From contig JAYGXS010000004.1 in the NCBI GenBank assembly GCA_036362985.1, positions 43,000,024 to 43,064,023 of the forward strand: a stretch of DNA of 64,000 nucleotides, written 5' to 3'. The position numbers and the translations under genes are program-made. A model generated the notes under the pieces. The model did not search any database, was not told the origin of the DNA, and was given only the letters and a program-made list of their open reading frames with translations. Positions 33,333 to 44,834 of this stretch are shown here, one piece after another. Source of the DNA: Ligula intestinalis. Its lineage: Eukaryota; Platyhelminthes; Cestoda; Diphyllobothriidea; Diphyllobothriidae. Position 1 is the stretch's first letter; each line of letters begins with the position of its first letter.

Positions 33333-34042
33333 ACCGTATGCCTTTAACTAGCGTGGCCCAACTTTTTGTCTCTTTTATCAATTATGCAGTTCTCTTGAAG
33401 GGCAGGAGCCTCCATTATATAACCAGCTCAGCTGACAATTCTTTTAGTCTTTCCCCCTATCTCTATCTCTCTCAAATCTTCCTGACTCACTCATTTTGTC
33501 CCCTTTTCTTATTCAGCCCATTTTGCTGGTCGGATTTTTCTTCATTTAAAACTTTTTTCCTTTGTAATATCACGAGTGAATTCTCCGATGTGCATATTGT
33601 GCAACAGCAAGAGGCGTCTGATGTGACGCTGCATAGAATCAGGCGCCATGCATTTCGCTGCGGCTTTTTGCAACTCGCATCGATCTCTTTTGTTTTGCAT
33701 TTTATCGTCTCACACATTACGCAACCATTTTTTGTTGAAATCTCCGTCAGCTGTGCTGGTTAAGACTCTTGTTTAACTACACTTGTGACGCCTTTGTGTG
33801 CCAGTGGTGAAAACACTTCGTCTCGTGCCCGCAGTGAAGTGAGTGATGACAGTAGGCTAGAGGACTCCACCCACTCCAGAAAATAGAAAACAGGTATGTT
33901 TTGCTTTACTTTCTTCAGAAATTAATCAACAACTTGGAGTAAATCAGTCTATCTGATGCTTTTGATACGTAGACGGAAAGTTGATGTGAGCTTTTAAGCT
34001 AATTCCCATCAGCCACAGCGAAGTAAATGCGTAATATTTTGT
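33333..34042. other. T-rich, no convincing gene
   Basis: A 160-codon frame (33281-33763, +) starts inside the family A LTR and encodes a Ser/Phe/Leu-rich peptide from T-rich DNA. I do not consider it a gene. Confidence 0.5.
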
Positions 34043-34074
34043 AAATTTAGTTGATCCACTTGTGAAAAACTCGC

Positions 34075-34154
34075 GGCATTTGGCGGGATTTGAACCCGCA
34101 TAGTAGGGAATGCCTTTACGCGACCAACGCTCTACCAGCTGAGCTAAAAATACC
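34075..34154 (-). pseudogene. tRNA-like sequence (left arm)
   Basis: On the - strand it has a perfect A box (TAGCTCAGCTGG) and B box (GGTTCAAATCC), a D arm GCTC/GAGC, a 5-bp T stem GCGGG/CCCGC and a GGTATTT/AAATGCC acceptor pairing with one G-T pair. No 5-bp anticodon stem can be formed between the D and T arms, and the intervening segment is too long. It is therefore a tRNA pseudogene or tRNA-derived repeat head, not a credible tRNA gene. Confidence 0.65.
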
Positions 34155-34524
34155 ACGCCTTGTACCGTGAGTTTAATCACACTTTGATCAATTTTACCCG
34201 CCCAACTTTACCGCTCATATGGAATCCACCAATACGAAAGAGCAAGCTGACTGCTCAAGCAGGATTTCCTGAGCGATCAATCTAGAACCCACCAGAATGA
34301 CTGCTAGGCTGACTTAATTATTTAGGAGGTTTGGCAGATTTGCTGAATTTAGTTGATCCAATTGGGTCAGCCTAGTAGTTATTCTGGTGTATTCTAGATT
34401 GATTACTGAGGAAATCCTGCTTGGGCAGTCAGCTTGCTCTTCCGTATTGATGGATCCCATACGAGCGGTAAAGTTAGGCGAGTAAAATTGATCCAAGTGT
34501 GATTAAACTTACGGTGCAAGGCGT

Positions 34525-34604
34525 GGTATTTGTAGCTCAACTGGTAGAGCGTTGACTGCATAAAGGCCTCCCCTACTATGCGGTTTTAAATCCCAATGAA
34601 TGCC
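34525..34604 (+). pseudogene. tRNA-like sequence (right arm)
   Basis: Inverted relative of 34075-34154. The A box is intact (TAGCTCAACTGG) but the T arm is damaged (CGGTTTTAAATCCCAAT). GGTATTT and GAATGCC still pair over most of the acceptor. This copy is further from a functional tRNA than the left one. Confidence 0.6.
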
Positions 34605-34636
34605 GCGAGTTCTTTCACAATTGGGTTAACTAATTC

Positions 34637-35704
34637 GGGCAAATCTGCCAAACCTCCTAAATAATTCTGTAAATTGTCAACAGCCAGCCAGTAGTTAAAC
34701 TGGTTATAAGATGCTCCATACCAACTGCACAGGCACTAGTTTAAAACCCGGCGTGGTATTCCATAGACATTCTGCCGCCGTTTGGCATAGCTGGCAAGGG
34801 GTCCGGCTCAGTAGGATCTCTGTTGCAGATTAATCGCAAGTTCATACAAATAAGGCAGTCTGTTCAACTGTTGGCGAATGTGCCCGCGATTTAACTTACC
34901 GCTAAAGCAAACCACATTCCACAGATTCAATATTATGCAAAACTGGATAAAGAAAAGTTGGTAAAGATAGGCACGTTAATATTACTCACCAGAACAAGCC
35001 TGGCATATCGTTTCATATGTCCTAAGTTGCGTGAATGAAGCATAATTCAGCAATTCAATGTGACAAACTGGTATCAGGTTAGAAGTAAATTAATTAAGGA
35101 TTCATACTGATATGATTACAAATATGCCGATGCCGAGATGCCACCATAATGATACTTCGCTTTTTGCTAGTTTCATCCGCTGATAATGACCGTTCCGATT
35201 GTACCGAAAGGATGAACCCTATTGAAACACATCAGGTTTCGCCACTAAAGTTAATTCCTGTCTACCCTCTCAAGATATACAGAGGGAAACTCTAATATTA
35301 GCTCCAGATCCATATAGATGGCGAAGAAGTTTAAAAGGAGGGGATTGGAAGGGTTCGGCTGTGGTCTCACAGTGCTCTTCAGTGAAAATTTCTGTGAACT
35401 AGTCAGTGTAACGCGGAGGATGGTAGTGGGTCCCGGACAGATGCTTGCACTGCACACGCCAGATTTTTCCAATAACTCCGGTCTTATTGTTTTCGTAATC
35501 CTTGCATGAACATGCACTGCGCATTGTACGGGCGAGTGAGCCAATATTGGGCTCTTTTTAGTGATGAGACAAGCTTTGGAAGGAAATCATTCTGTCATTC
35601 CCACTCATGTGCTGATGCCCCGCCCGGGTCAAGCCGACTGAAAGTAGGGGTGGACGAAGTGACTAGCGTGAAATGAAGCCGCCGTCTACTGTGGGCCACA
35701 CACA
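34637..35704. other. non-coding, no feature seen
   Basis: A short fragment near 34749 (GGCGTGGTATT) repeats the start of the tRNA-like unit without the rest. Otherwise nothing recognised. Confidence 0.45.
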
Positions 35705-36153
35705 TGTGGGATACGCTGTGGTCCGGCCGGATAGTAGATAAAGGAACGTATCCCAACGAATATAAACTAGTAGATATGATAAGGCGTGAAGGGCCAGATT
35801 GTTATAGACCATTTAATGTAGTGTTGAATGAGTAAGAATATGAGTACTGGGTAAGGGACTCCCAGACAAGTGCCGTCCAGCCATGAATGGGCCGGAGTCC
35901 AGAGGCGCAGTCCGGCAAGTAGATCACCGGGTCCGGTCAACTACAACTGAACAGTAGGTCGTAAGTTCTGGGAGTGACTGAGCGTAAACAACTCCCCTGC
36001 AGTAAGCTCCTGACCTTGAGAAGGCCAGACAGGGGATGACCTTGAACGGAGCTTTTGACTATCAGGTCTTGTGCACGCGTGGTGGTCATATCAGACATAA
36101 TCTGTCCGCGCGGCGTCCGAAAAAAGTATGGCTAAGAATAAGAGGTCGCTACA
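35705..36153 (-). mobile_element. family A solo LTR, intact, with target duplication
   Basis: 449 bp. On the - strand it starts TGTAGCGACC (plus 36153) and ends GCGTATCCCACA (plus 35705). CACACA flanks both sides (35699-35704 and 36154-36159), at least four bases of which would be the target duplication. It is the best-preserved copy of the family and serves as the empty-site reference for the copy that received the gypsy element. Confidence 0.82.
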
Positions 36154-36159
36154 CACACA

Positions 36160-36806
36160 TGGACTGGAATCTCACAGACGTGGCAGTTGTCACGTGGATA
36201 ACAACAAGCGGGCGTCATTGGAGTTCGCTGACCTTCCAGTGGGAGAGGAAAGTTTCGTTATGCTGCCAAATGGTAGCTATTCAAGCTATGGTATTGGCAT
36301 TTTGCTTTAGGTCTAATCATGTCATGTTTGAGTAGTCTTCACCAGCAAAGGCAGGTATACTTGAACCGTCATTTCTGGCTTATTTGCCGTCATCGAGCAG
36401 TGTTAACTCAACTCCAACCTACACGCTCTATCTTTGAATTCACAGTCAGCATTCTCGTCACTGCACTAACAGACCCACGTTACGTCTGCCGTGTCGTATT
36501 TAATCACAGGATGGACATATTCATTGCCATTTTCTGCCTCAGAACTCAGAATCTATAGTGCCTACCGGCGATCAAATAAAGACTAGCAATCAGCAATCAC
36601 TATAAACCACCCTCCTATGCCTGCATACTCCATCGAACTGATGAGACCTCAGTAGGGCAGTAATTATACGTTTGCTCAATAATCAACTGAGCTGTGGTCA
36701 GCCTGCGAGTGTGCAGCTGGAGTTGAGATACCATTGACTGATGAAGGGAGATAATCCAGAAAATATCATTCCAGCCTCCCAAATCTTTACCGGAAAGGAG
36801 AAGGTC
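36160..36806. other. non-coding, no feature seen
   Basis: Short ORFs only. No repeat family recognised. Confidence 0.45.
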
Positions 36807-37172
36807 TGTAGCAGTGCTGCAGCCCACCTCCTTCAAACGCGAGATGTCACAGACGGAGTCTCGCGAGACAATCTTCGCCACCCAGTCGCTCGACTCAGCG
36901 CGATGGCCAATGTCCGCATACGAAGCGTAACATTTGACCTCGGGCAGCTGGAGCGTAAGCACGCACCCCACACTGGTCAGGCCAATCAGCAGCCTGGAAC
37001 TAACTCACCCAATGCTCGCTCTGCACCCTTGTAATTATTTCCGCACTTCCGACATGGCCTGCGGCCTGGCTGGTTCTCCGTTCCTCCGTGTACACAATAA
37101 GCTATTCCTTCTATTCTGGCCTCCGTTGACTTCTTCTCTGATAAGTAACCATGGTCTGAAGATCGCAGTTAC
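36807..37172 (+). repeat. dispersed repeat family B, copy 4
   Basis: Starts TGTAGCAGTGCTGCAGCCC. It contains CAGCCCACCTCC, AAACGCGAGATG, CACCCAGTCGC, GGCCAATGTCCGCA and GGCCAATCAGCA, and ends TGAAGATCGCAGTTA. Diverged from copy 2 by about 25-30% by eye. Confidence 0.58.
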
Positions 37173-39152
37173 GAGGGTTTAACTCACTCAACTCCCTGCG
37201 ATAAGTCTCAAGGTTCACGTCTCTGTCGTGCAGTCAGAATGGAGGGGAAATGGTATCTCAGTAGTTTAACTTAATAGGTAAGATCCTCGCCGCTGTGATC
37301 TAAAGGTGCGTTTCCGTATGGGAGAAGAAGTAGGATGCCAGGTGGAAGGATTAGCATATGCTGTAAAGAGGTATTGGAGAATGGATTAGAGGGAGTTGAC
37401 ACTCGGACGAGTGCACGATCACACGCGAGAGAGCCGCGTTAGAGCTGTGAGAGGGTGACAGTCGTCAAAATGACGTCATGCGTGAATCAGCCTTGAAGGT
37501 GATTGACCAGATCGGACCGGGCCGGCAAACACTGGTGCGCACGTGCCAGAAGTCACGAGAGGTAGAAGTTTGAACGTACAAGCGTATTTGGGTCATTATA
37601 GTCCCTTCAGCCTGGGGCCAAATTTTTAGCGTATGCAGATAGCCGCATAGTATATGCCGACCAACCTCTTCTATACCAGCACATACAACAAACAAAATAA
37701 CTCATGCAAAGTGCCGAAACTGGCACAAGGCTGGTGATCACCCGCAAACCGGCATTAACACGTGTACGAAAACTTTAAAATAATACTGAAAAATTCGAAG
37801 TAAATTTAAAACTTGCAGGAAATATAAAAAAGTGCCATCGTTTTGTTTAAGAATAAGAATTTCGTTAAAAAAACCTCATAGTCCGAAAATCTCATCCCTC
37901 GTCAAATTTATTAATAGGCACTTCTGCTATTTGACTTTAATCAGATTCAGATAACTCCTGAAATTCCGGTGAATACTTCAAAATTTGCCGCGTCCCCAAG
38001 CATTTACCCCACAAATTTAGATTCTGTTCTACTTGGTTATAATAAACTTGAAATTTTACGTGCTTATATTCAGGTTATTATATAACCTACTGCATAAAAA
38101 CAATAGGTTTTGTTCTGTGGTATTAACTAGCATAGAACAACCTCCAAATTTGTCCAAATCCTGCCTATTTGCCTTCAATATACAAGAGTGAACTTACCAT
38201 TTTCTGCAATAAAAGGTTTCCTGAGCCTCCACTTCACCCAACAAATCAAATTAACAAGAACAAATGCAGGCTGAACATCCAACTCCAATACCGATCACGA
38301 CTTTGCTGGAGTTAGGTCGGCGAATCGACGTCAGTTGGCTTGACTACGCTCGCCTGCATTTCTGGTTTATTGTGCGTACGTTTGCTTGATAGATAACGTC
38401 AACAACCGACACTCACGCGATTCATGCGTGACCTAGTGAATAAGCTAGGCCCGAATATACGAAGCAGAATGTTCTATAGGCGGCGGCTGTCTAGCTCTGC
38501 ACTAAGAGGTGGCGTTCAAGTCTTTGTCAGTAAATCTTGTTTCAAGGGAACACCTAAGGGTGGACGTGAAGTGGATCTGCTTGCCTATGATTTTAGTGTC
38601 TGTATTTTTTTATAATTTTCGTCTGATTCCGATTGCGAATTCGGCCTTCGATCAGCTTTAGTCTAGTTCGTTGTAGAGTACTGCGGCAATGAGCTTGCTC
38701 TCGGACTCTAGAAAAGTCAGTGTACGCGAACAATCATTGGACCTGGTAGGGTTAACTTCTTGCCAGGACCAGAGGCCCAGTTTGAATACGTTTTGGTCTG
38801 AGTTTACCGATGCACCCAAGGCCATATGTGCGAAACTTGCCTTATCATGTCACGGTGCAATGATTGGTTGAATTAGTGAAAGCAGTTGAATGCAGCCTGG
38901 CGTCAAACAGCCTCTGGGAATCCTCCACAGGTGGCGTTCGGGGGCTACGTTGAAGTAAGTAAACCCTGCCGACATCTGACGTAGCATCGCTCTTCATTCG
39001 TCAGTTCAACCGCCATTTCTGACGATAGCACATCTTGAAGTCACCTATAAAGACTCATTAAAAAGTCTACTAATGTAATATGCATTTTCCCATTGAATGT
39101 AATGCCTAATAAATTCAAATATATTTTGTGAAAAAAGCATAAATATTGTTTA
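37173..39152. other. non-coding, no feature seen
   Basis: About 2 kb, A+T-rich in the middle (37740-38250), with short unconvincing ORFs such as 38424-38615. No repeat identified. Confidence 0.45.
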
Positions 39153-39185
39153 CTAGCGCGGAAGCCCGGCTTCGCCTTGGCTTCC
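39153..39185 (-). terminator. Helitron 3' terminal hairpin and CTAG end
   Basis: GGAAGCC (39160-39166) pairs with GGCTTCC (39179-39185) around a 12-nt loop that itself contains an inverted GGC/GCC pair. On the element strand the hairpin is followed by GCG and then CTAG (39156-39153), with host T next, as expected for insertion between A and T. Confidence 0.8.
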
Positions 39186-41223
39186 TTACTCATTGGTGTC
39201 CTTTGATGAAGGAATAGGCAAGTGTCCTCTGCAGTAAAACCTTGTGAAACAATTACTACCTACGAAGGATAAGCAAACAGTAATGTAAAACGGTATAAAA
39301 GACGGAGAACTGTAAGTGTGTCACCGGAGAGAGTGACGTGTGTAACCATTAAGGCAGAACGTGGTAGATGGCAAAGGGGAAACGTAGGGAGGACACACGT
39401 AAAAGTAATAATAAGGAATACGAAGGTAGGGTAAAAGGGAAGAACAAAAAACAGCCGAATTTTGAATGACTAAAGAATTACAGGAGGGACGGTCATAAGT
39501 GGGATACTAATAGGAACCGTAAGGAAGTGGAAGATCTAACCGTCAGACCCACGCTTCACGGTAAACAACATTCTCCGAAGTCCTGTTAGGTGCCCAGACG
39601 TATAAATTCCGTTTTGAACCAACTCGACATATGGCAACGTAGAGTTGGCCGTGGGAAAAGCACGATTCTTCAAGGTTAATTCCAGCCACCTTGAGGGTTT
39701 GACCTCGGGACTTGTTGATGGACATAGCAAAGCAATCCTTCACGGAAACGGCAGTCGCCGAAAATTAAAGGTGGTATCGGACGGGGTGATGGGAATGCGA
39801 GCAATGTAAACAATTTTCCCTTTCTCACAACCGGTAATAATTGTGGCCTCTATCAGGTGGTTCATCAGATGCTGAACAGTCAACCTAGTGCCACTGCATA
39901 GCCGTCATGTGTCCAGGTTTCTCATGAGCATAATAGGCATGCCAACTTTCAGAATCAGTTTATGGGAAGGTAAGCCAGATATTTCGAAACTGTTCAGGAA
40001 TTCAATTAGGTAATTAACACAAACTGTGAGATCAACCGTTGTACCGTAGGATTTGTGCAGTTTTTCCACACCTGGCAGAAGGTGGGTTAGTCTCTCGGTA
40101 ATGGCATTGACGAATTTGTTTGTGGGGGGCAGAATTCCGCGTTCGCAGAACCACTCAGCGTCGGATCAATTGGTTTTTAAGTTGAGGAAAAATTCTTCTC
40201 TAAGGTCTTCGGCACTGCTCACCAAATTTGCAACAAAAGCAAGGGGGATGTGTCCGGTTGCATCGGTTTCGATTTTACCTTCACCAATCTTCAAGCTATT
40301 AGTGGAGAACTCGCCGAACTCATGGTCGGCATTGAGGTGAACTCTCATATTGGTTGTGAGATCTAATGGCTTTGCAGAAGACCATAAAAGTGAATATTTC
40401 AGGCAGGGTTTTACCTGATCACCTCTGGTACTCCTTTGAATCACAGGTAGAGTCTGACGAAAATCGCCAGATAAATCCATTGTGATCTCACAAAACGGAG
40501 CGGTCTTGTCTGTGATATCATGCAGAGCTCTATCCAGCGCTTCCAGTGCAATTCTGTTTGCTATTGTGCACTCGTCCCAAATTATTGCTGAGAATCGCTT
40601 CAGCAATTCAGCTGAACCACTGCCTCTGCTTATTTGACATGTTGCGGTACCATCGTCAGCTAACCTACGAGGAAGCTCGAAGGCACTGTGAGCAGTTCTG
40701 CCGCCAGGAAGCAAAGTTGCTGCAACACCAGCCGATGCAACAGCTAAAAAATTTTTGCCGTCTTTGCACAGTTCGGCAAGGAGCAACTTGAGGACGAAAG
40801 ATTTGCCAGTTCCACCAGGAGCATCCAAAAAGAAAACGTGATCACCATTACTGCGACCATGGACACTCTCGAAAATGGTGTTGAATGCGTGCAGTAGGTC
40901 GACCAGTAACCTTGGTTTGTTCAGAGCAACGTAGGCTGCCAGCTCGGTAACATTGTAGCAAAGCTCACGCTGCGGTTCAGTGGGGAGATGATTTCCAACG
41001 CTCCTGTCTAGCAGAGGGAATCCGTATGCCTGAAGTTGCTCACCACCCATGCCAACCAAGATGTTTTCAATAGAAATTAGGGCCATGTTGAAGATGGAGT
41101 AATTTAATTCGATGTGAGCATCGCGATTTCGCAACTGCGGCTGAAGCCGGTAGCCTTCAGACATATAATTTCTGAACTTTAACCACAGGCTGAAAGGGTA
41201 GGCCAACTCACAACGCCTAATCA

Positions 41224-41300
41224 ACAAACCAAGGAGGCGCCGTAGTTGGTGTGGACTGTTAGTAATAACAGCCACAGCAATGGTATTCTCCCCATGATTG
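41224..41300 (-). repeat. 77-bp direct duplication in the Helitron, copy 1
   Basis: Encodes HGENTIAVAVITNSPHQLRR in its normal place between the YREAYMMRGLLENGN block and the helicase core. Copy 2 lies at 41744-41820, about 520 bp away, about 90% identical. Confidence 0.85.
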
Positions 41301-41743
41301 CCATTTTCAAGTAAACCACGCATCATGTAGGCTTCTCTGTAAGTTAAAAACAACGGACCATCCACCATTCTGAGATCTTCAAAAGATGTTGGACCCGAAC
41401 CTCGTGAAGATGCATTCGTAAGAGGAAAAACACTCCTGTTCAGATGGATGAATAGTGTAAATCTGACCCAGTTTACAATGGCATTTGATTCCTGAATGTC
41501 CTTCAACCGCCATTCCTTTCTTTCGCCGGGCCCATGCGTGTTGTTTCCAAGTGTAGTAGGAGGGGACATCAAAATAAAAAAAATCGTCCGAGCAAATAAA
41601 TCTTGCTGGCACAATTTGAAGAAAGCAGTTAAGGTCGTGTCTCTGGAATTCTGAAGTTGATCCGCTAAGGATTCCTCCGTAAAGTAAATCCGTTGGCCGT
41701 TTTCAAGGTGGACGCTTAAATGTTCAACGGCCGGAACTCGGAA

Positions 41744-41820
41744 CAAAGCAAGGAGGCACCGTAGTTGGTTTGGAGTGTTAGTAATAACAGCCACAGCAAT
41801 GGTATTTTCTCCATGATCAT
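41744..41820 (-). repeat. 77-bp direct duplication in the Helitron, copy 2
   Basis: A misplaced copy that encodes HGENTIAVAVITNTPNQLRC in front of the VPAVEHLSVHLENG block. The short block encoding EHLSV is also found on both sides of it (41718-41736 and 41883-41900), as expected of filler DNA inserted at a break. Confidence 0.85.
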
Positions 41821-41900
41821 CATTGTCTCTTGACGCAAGCCGCAAAACAAACCGTCACTGCAAATTCAGGTCCTGGACACTTAAGTGTTCAGTGGTTGGA

Positions 41901-42601
41901 GGCAGCGGACTTAGCCCATGCTACATCGGCAGCGGGGGGAGGAGATAGTGGTTCATGTGGCCGAGGCCGCATGGGGGTCAACGTGGAAGTAGGCAAAATT
42001 GTTTAAGGTCAGCCAGTCTGTCTGAAACAGCTGATACGGAGCGTAGTATAAACAGCTCGCATAGGCTTTTTTCGACAGAGGCAGACAGACACGCGTCAAA
42101 GTGGGCGCTTTTGCGAAATACGCTACCGGCGAACAAACATCTGACCCTTGACGCCAGCCAATCAAAAACGGAATAGGAACTGCACAAAGCTACAAGATCT
42201 CTTTTATTAAGTATACAGCTTGTACTTATTTGGTAGAAAATCACTCCTTTCAAGTGTATGCTCAATGGAAACGCATGTTTGGGATTTCAGCAAGTGTTCA
42301 ACTTTCCTGTTAAGTTTTGACCCAATCTGTCTTTGAGGTATAATTTCCATTGAAAGAATGCCATACATTCCTCTATACCACTAAGATGTATATAGGGCTC
42401 CTACGATGTAGTAGTAGTAGTAGTTATTCTTGATTATTTTATATACTCTATGAGGGCTAGTAAGAAAGGGATGTGATTTGAATTGACATTACACGTTTTC
42501 ACAACTATAAACGTTTTGTAAAAACCAAAGGTTTGCCTTTTGGAGTACCTACTTTGCAGAAGACGCAACCAGGCAGCAAATGGGTACAAGAAAAGGTCTA
42601 A
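41901..42601. other. non-coding, with a (GTA)n microsatellite
   Basis: No coding signal. A GTA trinucleotide run lies at about 42409-42426. Overlapping ORFs on both strands near 41953-42265 have no motif. Confidence 0.45.
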
Positions 42602-43161
42602 AGTAGCTTATGAAGCCCCCCTCATATAAACCCGTGGCGCAGCATTTTTTTCCTACGAAAACGGTGGTTATAGGGTTTTGGGGTGAAGAAATAGGATGGG
42701 TAGCGAAGGAAATTTTTAGAGGTAATCATAAAGGGAAAACGTGTAGTCTAAGTAGTTTACCGCGGCCGCCGGGAGTAAGCTGTTCCGCATGTCAGTTGAA
42801 GATGTGCGCGGCGCTTTATGTCGCGGACTATACTAATCTAACTCCAGAACGGTAAGTTGGACCTCAGGTAAGTTGAAGTAGACGACATCCTAACCACCAT
42901 TTCTATTTTAGGGAATTTAAAGAAACCCACAATTTAGTAATCTGGTTTTTCCGCAATAAGTTAAACGATAATACAGAATATAGAAATCTACAGATATAAA
43001 TCAAAACTTCTTGATACAATAAAATAAAGATGCATACAGCAGTTATTCAAGCATATCACACTGTGTATCATAATTCTCCACCCGCAAAACCTTATAACCA
43101 CCGTTTTCGTAGGACAGCATGCTAGGAGGAGGGATTAATGAGGGGAACTATGTAAGCTACT
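42602..43161 (+). mobile_element. 560-bp MITE-like element with long TIRs (family E)
   Basis: The ends are inverted copies of each other. AGTAGCTTA at 42602 pairs with TAAGCTACT ending 43161. Further in, CCCCTCAT, CCTACGAAAACGGTGGTTAT and GGTTTTG pair with the segment 43079-43150. The TIRs are about 80 bp. No ORF longer than 82 codons lies between them. A second copy (28625-28930) sits inside the Penelope remnant. The dinucleotide TA near each end may be the target duplication. This is consistent with a non-autonomous DNA transposon. Confidence 0.72.
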
Positions 43162-44820
43162 GTTACCAAGAAAAGTTATTTTGAGCAAGTTTTATATAAA
43201 ATACGCTTCAGTTTATAAGGGCATGGGAAATAATTAGATTCACATACTACTGACTGACTGTGGTTTTAGCCGTCGGTTAGAAAGGAGTGCATTAAAGAGC
43301 CTACATCCTGACGTATATGAACTACTGTGAGACTGTGCCATAGTGTGATCGAAATTACAACCCTACATGAGTAATATTTTCTAGTTAAAAAAGCATTTCA
43401 GAAGCCCGGTTAATGTTTCATGAGAGTACTATGAATACTTCCTACGGGCGTCTTAGAAAGGAACACCATTCGCTCAGCCAGACTCCTGATAAAGACGTGA
43501 AAATATCTGTCGATGTTTCAGAATTCTAGCTAGCACAAATGGGACGAGGCTTTTTGCGGCTATTACTTCTGTTCTGATATTCTCTAATTCTTATTTATTT
43601 CAAAAAAGTAATCAGCATTGTTTTTAGTTTTTCTACTGTGCTGTTTTAATAGCATGCATGTCCTGCAAACGGGATTCACATCCGTACTGCTCCCTGAATT
43701 TATGGCGAACATAAGGAGGATCAACCGCCTTTTTTCCCTTCCTAGTTAGGCCCCAACATAACATGTTTTAGTCCTGGTATTTGCTTTCAGACTCGTCGTT
43801 TTAGCCCAGCATGTACAGTAGCAGTTTAGGCCTTTCCTAGATAATCAGCAGTTCCCTCACCCATGGTATCCCTACAGACTACAGATATTAAGGCTTTCAG
43901 AAGCTGGAACGCACAAACACACACACACACACACGGGATGCTTTGCCAATGCACACCACGTGCCGATGACTCGCATCTTCGCCAAACAGCACCCTGACCT
44001 GTAGACGAGGCGAAAAATTAGTCATCCTGTGCACTGATTGGCCAGTGCCTGAGGGATTTTGCAGCAGAAGCAGCGCATCATCCAATGGGCCTGACATGCA
44101 GTGCAGTGTGCTGCCGTCGGAATTATCTCCCAGCGGCTACGTGTGCACAAGTGACATCCGGCTAGGCGAAGTCTAAATAATGAGGCTGGCGCACTATTCA
44201 TGCATCTATGAAAACCAAAGCTCGTGAGGGGGAAGGGGATTGCTCGCAGATGGAGGAATACTGATCCCCAATTCTCGGGATGTTTTCACTCACATCTCGA
44301 TTAAAACAGTGGGCATAAACCAGAGCAAGTGGATTGAACAGAATCCCAGTTAACGGCATTGCTGAAAACGTTAGTAAGATATGCGGACTTAAGGGACCTG
44401 CTAACATGGAGTGTGCGTCGCACGGATATCAAAGCTTTTTAACTAGTATCAACAGATATATTTGTGCACGCCAACCGCTAACTTTCGCTTCGGGCAGAAG
44501 TGCTTCGCAGTGTGCGTCTTTAATTTAAGGTATGCCAGCTTAGAGAACCAGATTGCCAGTTGACGACTCAGAAAATGTCCAAATAAACTCTTTTCGCTCG
44601 AAGACTCCTAGGCGTCCTGTTTTCGAACACACCCTAACTAAATTATTTATCGAAGCTAAAAGGTCTCAAATAGGTGCTGCCGATATTCTTGCCCTGAAGG
44701 ATGAGGAAAGCGCAACTACGGAATTGGACGAAATTTTTCAAGGTCTGCCGATCATTTGAAGGCGGGACTAGAACCAGTCACTGTCTCTCTAGGATGTCGG
44801 GTTTTCTGACTGAAGCTGAA
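43162..44820. other. non-coding, with an (AC)n microsatellite
   Basis: Contains an AC dinucleotide run at about 43915-43934. ORFs are short and without motifs. No repeat family found. Confidence 0.45.
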
Positions 44821-44834
44821 ATTATGGCGGTGCA

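Larger units (their letters stand above)
34043..34636. repeat. foldback with tRNA-like sequences in both arms
   Basis: Arms at about 34043-34313 and 34369-34636 are inverted copies about 85% alike, separated by about 55 nt. Each arm carries a tRNA-like sequence whose 5' end faces the centre, plus about 210 bp of shared upstream sequence. The spacer word TTTAGGAGGTTTGGCAGATT recurs in inverted form just outside the right arm (about 34646-34665), so the duplication involved at least three pieces. Confidence 0.85.
39541..41845 (-). pseudogene. Helitron helicase (Pif1-like), disabled
   Basis: The main frame is 41845-40166 (559 codons). Near 40800 it has the Walker A motif APGGTGKSFVLKLL, then ASAGVAATLLPGGRTAHSAF, then Walker B IIWDECTIANRIALE and GDFRQTLPV. 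The usual Helitron region upstream is present: EHLSVHLENGQRIYF, LTAFFKLCQQDLFART and GPTSFEDLRMVDG. Downstream of a stop near 40168 the homology continues through ILPPTNKFVNAI, LPSHKLILKVGMPIMLMRNL, another stop near 39905, and, after a shift, SINKSRGQTLKVAGINL with HGQLYVAICRVGSKRNLYVW (final helicase motifs). Two opposite frameshifts near 41590 and 41410 put about 60 codons in a wrong frame. The Rep domain is absent. Confidence 0.88.
39153..41900 (-). mobile_element. Helitron, 5'-truncated or rearranged
   Basis: The - strand element ends at 39153 with CTAG followed by T, just downstream of a GC-rich hairpin: the canonical Helitron 3' terminus. It encodes a Pif1-like helicase pseudogene (39541-41845). 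The 5' TC terminus and the HUH replication-initiator domain were not found. Sequence beyond about 41900 does not continue the reading, so the upstream part is missing or scrambled. Confidence 0.82.

Noticed and set aside
33281..33763. 160-codon ORF on the + strand
   Set aside because: It starts inside a family A LTR, is Ser/Phe/Leu-rich from T-rich DNA, and shows no motif or splice context.
34075..34154. Functional tRNA gene
   Set aside because: A and B boxes are perfect, but no anticodon stem can be paired and the segment between D and T arms is too long.
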